From Aerococcaceae bacterium NML190073 (lineage in GTDB: Bacteria; Bacillota; Bacilli; Lactobacillales; Aerococcaceae): a stretch of 64,000 bases of DNA. Positions 60,540 to 64,000 of this stretch are shown here, one piece after another. Under the pieces are notes generated by a model. It saw only the letters and a program-made list of their open reading frames with translations, was not told the origin of the DNA and searched no databases. Every line of letters begins with the position of its first letter. Positions within the stretch are counted from its first letter, which is position 1. The translations under genes were made by a program, and so were the position numbers. The stretch lies in the NCBI GenBank assembly GCA_026131555.1, contig JAMXJH010000001.1, positions 248,001-312,000 of the forward strand, written 5' to 3'.

Positions 60540-61154
60540 TTAGGCGGTTTTGGCACTTTTCAATATCCAATAACCTTTATCTTTATCCACTAAAGTAACA
60601 TTGCCAAAAGTTGCGTCCATAAATTTCTCCATTGAGGGCGCGCCTTGTTTTTTCTGGATGACTACCCACAATTCCCCCTCGACATCTAAATGTCGGTATG
60701 CTTGCTGAACAAAGGCTTGAATGACCGCTTTACCGGCGCGAATCGGGGGATTAGTCAAGACAAATTGATATCGTTTCTCACTTTGCCATGTTGTGGCGTC
60801 CGCTAATTCCCAAATGATGTTGCGGACTTGATTTTTGATTGCATTGCGTTGAGCCAATTCCCACGCCCGTTCATTCACTTCAACGCCGGTAATATGCGCT
60901 TCAGGAAATAAATGCCCCATAATAATCGCAATCGGTCCATAGCCACTTCCCAACTCCAACACTTGATGCATCGGCTTTACTTGTGCATGTTGAATAAATG
61001 TTTCCACCAACACTTTCGAGCCGTAATCCATTCGATTCTTCGAGAACACACCGTTTCCCGTCTCGAACACATAGTCACTTCCTGCCAAACGACTGCTAAT
61101 TTCTTTTGAATATTGCTCACTTTGCGGTCTCGCTGTAAAGTATTGTTCTGCCAT
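60540..61154 (-). CDS. Class I SAM methyltransferase, RsmC/YbxB-like
   Basis: A 204-residue methyltransferase: SAM motif VLELGSGYGPIAIIMG (about 64-79), catalytic NPPIRAGKAVIQAF (N-P-P-x-R-x-G-K, typical of 16S rRNA guanine-N2 methyltransferases such as RsmC) and a C-terminal KDKGYWILKS. Target is probably 16S rRNA G1207 or the equivalent, inferred from family. Single gene with terminator. Confidence 0.9.
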   Translation of the reverse strand: MAEQYFTARPQSEQYSKEISSRLAGSDYVFETGNGVFSKNRMDYGSKVLVETFIQHAQVKPMHQVLELGSGYGPIAIIMGHLFPEAHITGVEVNERAWELAQRNAIKNQVRNIIWELADATTWQSEKRYQFVLTNPPIRAGKAVIQAFVQQAYRHLDVEGELWVVIQKKQGAPSMEKFMDATFGNVTLVDKDKGYWILKSAKTA

Positions 61155-61268
61155 GTCTCACACCTTCTTTTTCCCTTCCAAAAAATAATTCCCCTATATC
61201 ATAACACTTCTGAACGATTCCGTGTTAAACTATTAAAGAACTTATTATAAAATTAGGAGTGGAAACCA

Positions 61269-62120
61269 ATGATTCGATTATTCGCTTCCGACATGGATGG
61301 CACTTTACTCAACGAACACCACATCATTAGCGACGAGAATGCTGCCGCCGTCAAGCAACTTCAACAACATGGCATCGAATTTATGATTGCCACCGGCCGT
61401 GACTATCGCTCTGCCACCCAATTGCTAAATGCTCAAAATATTCAATGTAGCATCGTCGCTCTTAACGGTGCTTGCATTTATGATGCAAATGGCATGCTTC
61501 TGTATCAACGTGCCATCGACCCACAAGCGACAAATGAATTGATTCAATACTTGCTCGCACACAATATACAATTCGTGATTCAAAGTGACAGTAATTTCTA
61601 TGTAGCTGACATGAAAACTTTCGTTGAGAGTGCATTAGCCTTTACCGAACGCTACGGCGATAATGTCCATGACTTAACAGTCGCTCAGATGCGTGATTAT
61701 GTTGCAGCTGCTCAGGAACTCTCTGCTTTTTCTAATCCGGTTGCCGAACCGATTCTGAAGTTTATGATTTCGAGCGACTGCACCTCTGATTTAGACAATA
61801 TACGCCATCTGTTTGATGCGAATCCACATCTAGATATCACTTCTTCGGCGCCGGATAATTTAGAAATTACCAGCAATGCCGCCCAAAAAGGTCTGGCACT
61901 CAAATACTATGCCACTCACAAAGGCATCACGATGCAAGAAGTTGCCGGTATCGGCGATTCCCCCAACGATCGCTCTATGCTACAAATGGTCGGCTACAGC
62001 TTTGCTATGGCGAATGCACCTGAATTCATTAAACAACTCGCTAAATACCACGCGCCTGCCAACATCGAACACGGCGTTGCACAAATTATCGCACAGGTTA
62101 TCGCGGGCAACTACTCATAA
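61269..62120 (+). CDS. Cof-type HAD family hydrolase
   Basis: A 283-residue HAD phosphatase with a C2B cap: motif 1 FASDMDGTLLN (residues 5-15), motif 2 in MIATGR, and motifs 3/4 in LEITSNAAQKGLALKYYA and GIGDSPNDRSML. Cof-like enzymes dephosphorylate sugar phosphates, pyridoxal phosphate or flavin precursors with broad specificity. AGGAGTGG precedes the ATG. Single gene ending in a terminator shared with manA. Confidence 0.93.
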   Translation: MIRLFASDMDGTLLNEHHIISDENAAAVKQLQQHGIEFMIATGRDYRSATQLLNAQNIQCSIVALNGACIYDANGMLLYQRAIDPQATNELIQYLLAHNIQFVIQSDSNFYVADMKTFVESALAFTERYGDNVHDLTVAQMRDYVAAAQELSAFSNPVAEPILKFMISSDCTSDLDNIRHLFDANPHLDITSSAPDNLEITSNAAQKGLALKYYATHKGITMQEVAGIGDSPNDRSMLQMVGYSFAMANAPEFIKQLAKYHAPANIEHGVAQIIAQVIAGNYS

Positions 62121-62128
62121 TCCACACA

Positions 62129-62176
62129 AAATGACAGACCTGCTACATTTTCCAATGGTTAGCAAGTCTGTCATTT
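62129..62176. terminator. Terminator between the Cof hydrolase gene and manA
   Basis: Perfect 11-bp stem (AAATGACAGAC / GTCTGTCATTT) with an inner GCTA/TAGC pairing between converging genes. Confidence 0.75.
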
Positions 62177-62188
62177 GTATATGAAACA

Positions 62189-63139
62189 TTATTCCGGATT
62201 CGATACAATTAGAGTTAATTCTCCGATTAACTCCACTTCTCGTACTTCGCTCGGCAAAATAAACGAATCTGCCAATTGTAAATCGTGCTCTTTATCCTCA
62301 ATCTTCAGCTTTCCTGCACCCGCAATGACAGTTGCTAAAGAATACGGCGCTTTCAATGTAATGGTCGCCTCATCTTTAATTGCCCATTTGTAAACACTGA
62401 AATATTCGTTGGTTAAATAATGCGTGACTTTATTCCCTTCCACATTCAATTCCGAAATTGTTAATTCCGGATCTTGGTGCGGGAACATCGTCACATCAAT
62501 CGACTGTTGAATATGCAAAGGACGCGGTTGACCGCTATCATCTGTTCGATCATAATCATAAACCCGATACGTTGTATCTGAATTTTGTTGCGTTTCCAGA
62601 ATGACAATACCCGCTCCAATCGCATGGATTGTCCCATACGGCACATAGAAAAAATCGCCTGCCTTAACCGGCACTTCTCGCAATAGAGCCGACCATTCTC
62701 CTTTTTGGACGAGGTTGGCAAATTCTTCCGGTGTCTGAGCATTATGTCCATAAACAATCTTCGCTCCCGGTTCAGCAGAAATCACATACCAACATTCCGT
62801 CTTACCTAATTCTCCTTCGTGTTCACGTGCATAGATATCATTCGGATGAACTTGCACAGACAAATCTTCAGCGGCATCCAATATCTTAATCAGTAGCGGG
62901 AACTCCGTCAATTGCTCGCCGCCAAACAATTCAGGATATTGACGATATAATTCATCCAGTCCCACTCCTTGATATTTAGCCGGTGCAACAACTGTTGAAA
63001 CACCATTCGGATGCGCACTGATGCTCCAAGACTCGCCAATCGTATCATTCGGTAATGACATACCAAATTCAGTCGCTAATTTACGCCCACCCCAAATCTT
63101 CGTTTGCAATACAGGTTGCAAAAAAATAGGCTCTTTCAT
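62189..63139 (-). CDS. manA: Mannose-6-phosphate isomerase, class I
   Basis: Interconverts mannose-6-phosphate and fructose-6-phosphate. The 316-residue cupin enzyme has the metal-binding SVQVHPNDIYAREHEGELGK (Gln/His ligands) followed by KTECWYVI and the later YVPYGTIHAIGAGIVILETQ. The short Gram-positive type fits the length. ATG at 63139 follows GAGGAG by nine bases; an in-frame start six codons upstream lacks a site. Confidence 0.94.
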   Translation of the reverse strand: MKEPIFLQPVLQTKIWGGRKLATEFGMSLPNDTIGESWSISAHPNGVSTVVAPAKYQGVGLDELYRQYPELFGGEQLTEFPLLIKILDAAEDLSVQVHPNDIYAREHEGELGKTECWYVISAEPGAKIVYGHNAQTPEEFANLVQKGEWSALLREVPVKAGDFFYVPYGTIHAIGAGIVILETQQNSDTTYRVYDYDRTDDSGQPRPLHIQQSIDVTMFPHQDPELTISELNVEGNKVTHYLTNEYFSVYKWAIKDEATITLKAPYSLATVIAGAGKLKIEDKEHDLQLADSFILPSEVREVELIGELTLIVSNPE

Positions 63140-63217
63140 CTCAATAACTCCTCTCAATTTATCTTCCGCCTTTAATGATAGACGGAAAGTTGATTGGATA
63201 CAAGCAAAAGATACTGT

Positions 63218-63246
63218 TTCTCAAGCCGGAATAAGTTTGATATAAT
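63218..63246 (+). promoter_or_regulatory. Promoter of the YbaK-like gene
   Basis: TTCTCA (63218-63223), 17 bases, TATAAT (63241-63246) with an extended TGA, 46 bases before the start codon. Confidence 0.5.
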
Positions 63247-63292
63247 GAAAGCGTGTACTAATCATTGATTATAAGGACTAGGAGGAATAATG

Positions 63293-63781
63293 ATGAACGC
63301 CTATGAATCGGTCATTAACAAATTAAATTCTCTCAATATCCCTTTTGAGATAGTCGAGCATCCCCCCGCTTTCACAACCGCTGAAGCCGATTCTTACATT
63401 GTCGGTATCGAAGGCGTCCGAACCAAGTCAATGTTTCTAACCAATAAGAAAAAGACAGCATTTTACCTACTCATTATGGACGGTGCCAAGCGCCTTGATA
63501 TCGATTTGTTTAAGAATATTGTCGGCGCAAATAAGGTGAAGATGGCGTCGCCCGACACTCTCCTCACCAAAATGAACCTCACACCAGGTTGTGTGTCTAT
63601 CTTCGGTTTAATGAACAACCTTGACAAGGATATTCAAGTCTACTTCGACCAAGATATGCTTTCTGAAGCGCGTATGAGTTTCCACCCCAATGTCAATACA
63701 AAGACCATTTTCGTCGCGACTGATGATGTGATTAGATTTGTTGAAGAAGAGGGATTTACTGTCAATATTATCAACATATAA
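63293..63781 (+). CDS. YbaK/ProX-type aminoacyl-tRNA deacylase
   Basis: A 162-residue editing-domain protein: IPFEIVEHPPAFTTAEADSY at the N-terminus, the catalytic-type KSMFLTNKKKTAFYLLIMDG, MASPDTLLTKMNLTPGCVSI and a terminal segment with VYFDQD. It belongs to the free-standing ProRS-editing (PrdX-like) branch that clears mischarged Ala-tRNA(Pro) or similar. Tandem ATG codons at 63290 and 63293; the second is seven bases from GGAGG and preferred. Confidence 0.88.
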   Translation: MNAYESVINKLNSLNIPFEIVEHPPAFTTAEADSYIVGIEGVRTKSMFLTNKKKTAFYLLIMDGAKRLDIDLFKNIVGANKVKMASPDTLLTKMNLTPGCVSIFGLMNNLDKDIQVYFDQDMLSEARMSFHPNVNTKTIFVATDDVIRFVEEEGFTVNIINI

Positions 63782-63814
63782 GACCGGTCTTTGACCCGCT
63801 TTTTTCTAATACGA

Positions 63815-63849
63815 CAAAAAAAGAGAGGTCTCGTAATCGAGACCTCTCT
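63815..63849 (-). terminator. Terminator of tuf
   Basis: Perfect 12-bp stem (AGAGAGGTCTCG / CGAGACCTCTCT) with a 4-base loop and a T8 run on the minus strand, 30 bases after the tuf stop. Confidence 0.92.
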
Positions 63850-63879
63850 CATTATAGGTTGAGATTGTTAAAGTACGGA

Positions 63880-64000
63880 TTAAGCCAATACTTTAGATAC
63901 AACACCAGCACCTACTGTACGTCCACCTTCACGAATTGAGAACTTAGTTCCTTCTTCGATCGCGATTGGGTGGATTAATTCTACAGTCATTGCTACGTTG
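63880..64000 (-). CDS. tuf: Elongation factor Tu, C-terminal fragment at window edge
   Basis: The minus-strand frame from the right edge reads [20 protein letters not shown] then [19 protein letters not shown] and stop, which is the C-terminal end of EF-Tu domain 3. Only 39 residues lie in the window; the rest is cut off by the edge, not broken. EF-Tu brings aminoacyl-tRNA to the ribosome. A strong terminator follows. Confidence 0.95.
   Translation of the reverse strand, partial: NVAMTVELIHPIAIEEGTKFSIREGGRTVGAGVVSKVLA

Overview
The window is a chromosomal stretch of a low-to-moderate-GC Gram-positive coccus or rod of the Lactobacillales. The evidence is the gene order (secG-esterase-rnr-smpB; yqeG-yqeH-yhbY-nadD-yqeK-rsfS; tsaB-rimI-tsaD; metG-tatD-rnmV-rsmA), a ctsR-clpC operon without mcsA/mcsB, strong AGGAGG ribosome-binding sites, a YSIRK/LPXTG surface protein and consensus SigA promoters. 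An Aerococcaceae-like member (Abiotrophia, Aerococcus, Facklamia and relatives) is my guess, but the genus cannot be fixed from the sequence alone. Most genes lie on the minus strand.

Layout. 1-6.1 kb: a broken-off VOC protein, smpB, rnr, carboxylesterase, secG, fba and rpoE. 6.2-12.1 kb: one very large wall-anchored GH95 alpha-L-fucosidase with a recent internal duplication. 12.2-18.6 kb: DNA-repair glycosylase, DUF1934, lipoyl transferase, HD hydrolase, an AT-rich pair of unknown membrane-protein genes, a GlsB-like stress protein and the birA-bioY biotin operon with its operator. 18.6-24.3 kb: dps, an unlisted small CxxCC protein, the tsaB/rimI/tsaD t6A genes, an 11-mer-repeat LEA-like protein and a Na/Pi transporter. 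24.5-32.7 kb: GNAT, ctsR-clpC, DUF1846 protein and an ECF transporter module divergent from a Gx-type membrane protein. 32.7-40 kb: nucleotidyltransferase-like protein, rpmF/yceD and the yqeG-to-tmcAL ribosome/tRNA/NAD operon. 40-49 kb: oxidoreductase, lipid glycosyltransferase, P1B-4 metal pump and the metG-tatD-rnmV-rsmA group. 49.0-49.6 kb: thirteen copies of a 42-bp intergenic repeat. 49.6-60.4 kb: psuK-psuG, a CapD-type dehydratase and a complete beta-glucoside PTS operon with its regulator and GH1 phospho-glucosidase. 60.5-64 kb: methyltransferase, HAD phosphatase, manA, a YbaK deacylase and the 3' end of tuf.

Regulatory logic readable in the sequence: a CtsR box over the ctsR-clpC promoter, a BirA-type operator over the birA-bioY -35 box, cre-like sites at the GH95, GH1 and LicR-type promoters, and PerR/Fur-like boxes upstream of dps and of the P1B-4 ATPase. 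Carbon-source control therefore links the fucosidase and the beta-glucoside system, and peroxide/iron control links dps with the metal exporter. The least explained structure is the 13 x 42-bp repeat upstream of metG. Its stem substitutions favour pairing in plus-strand RNA, and its T-tracts are spaced four helical turns apart.
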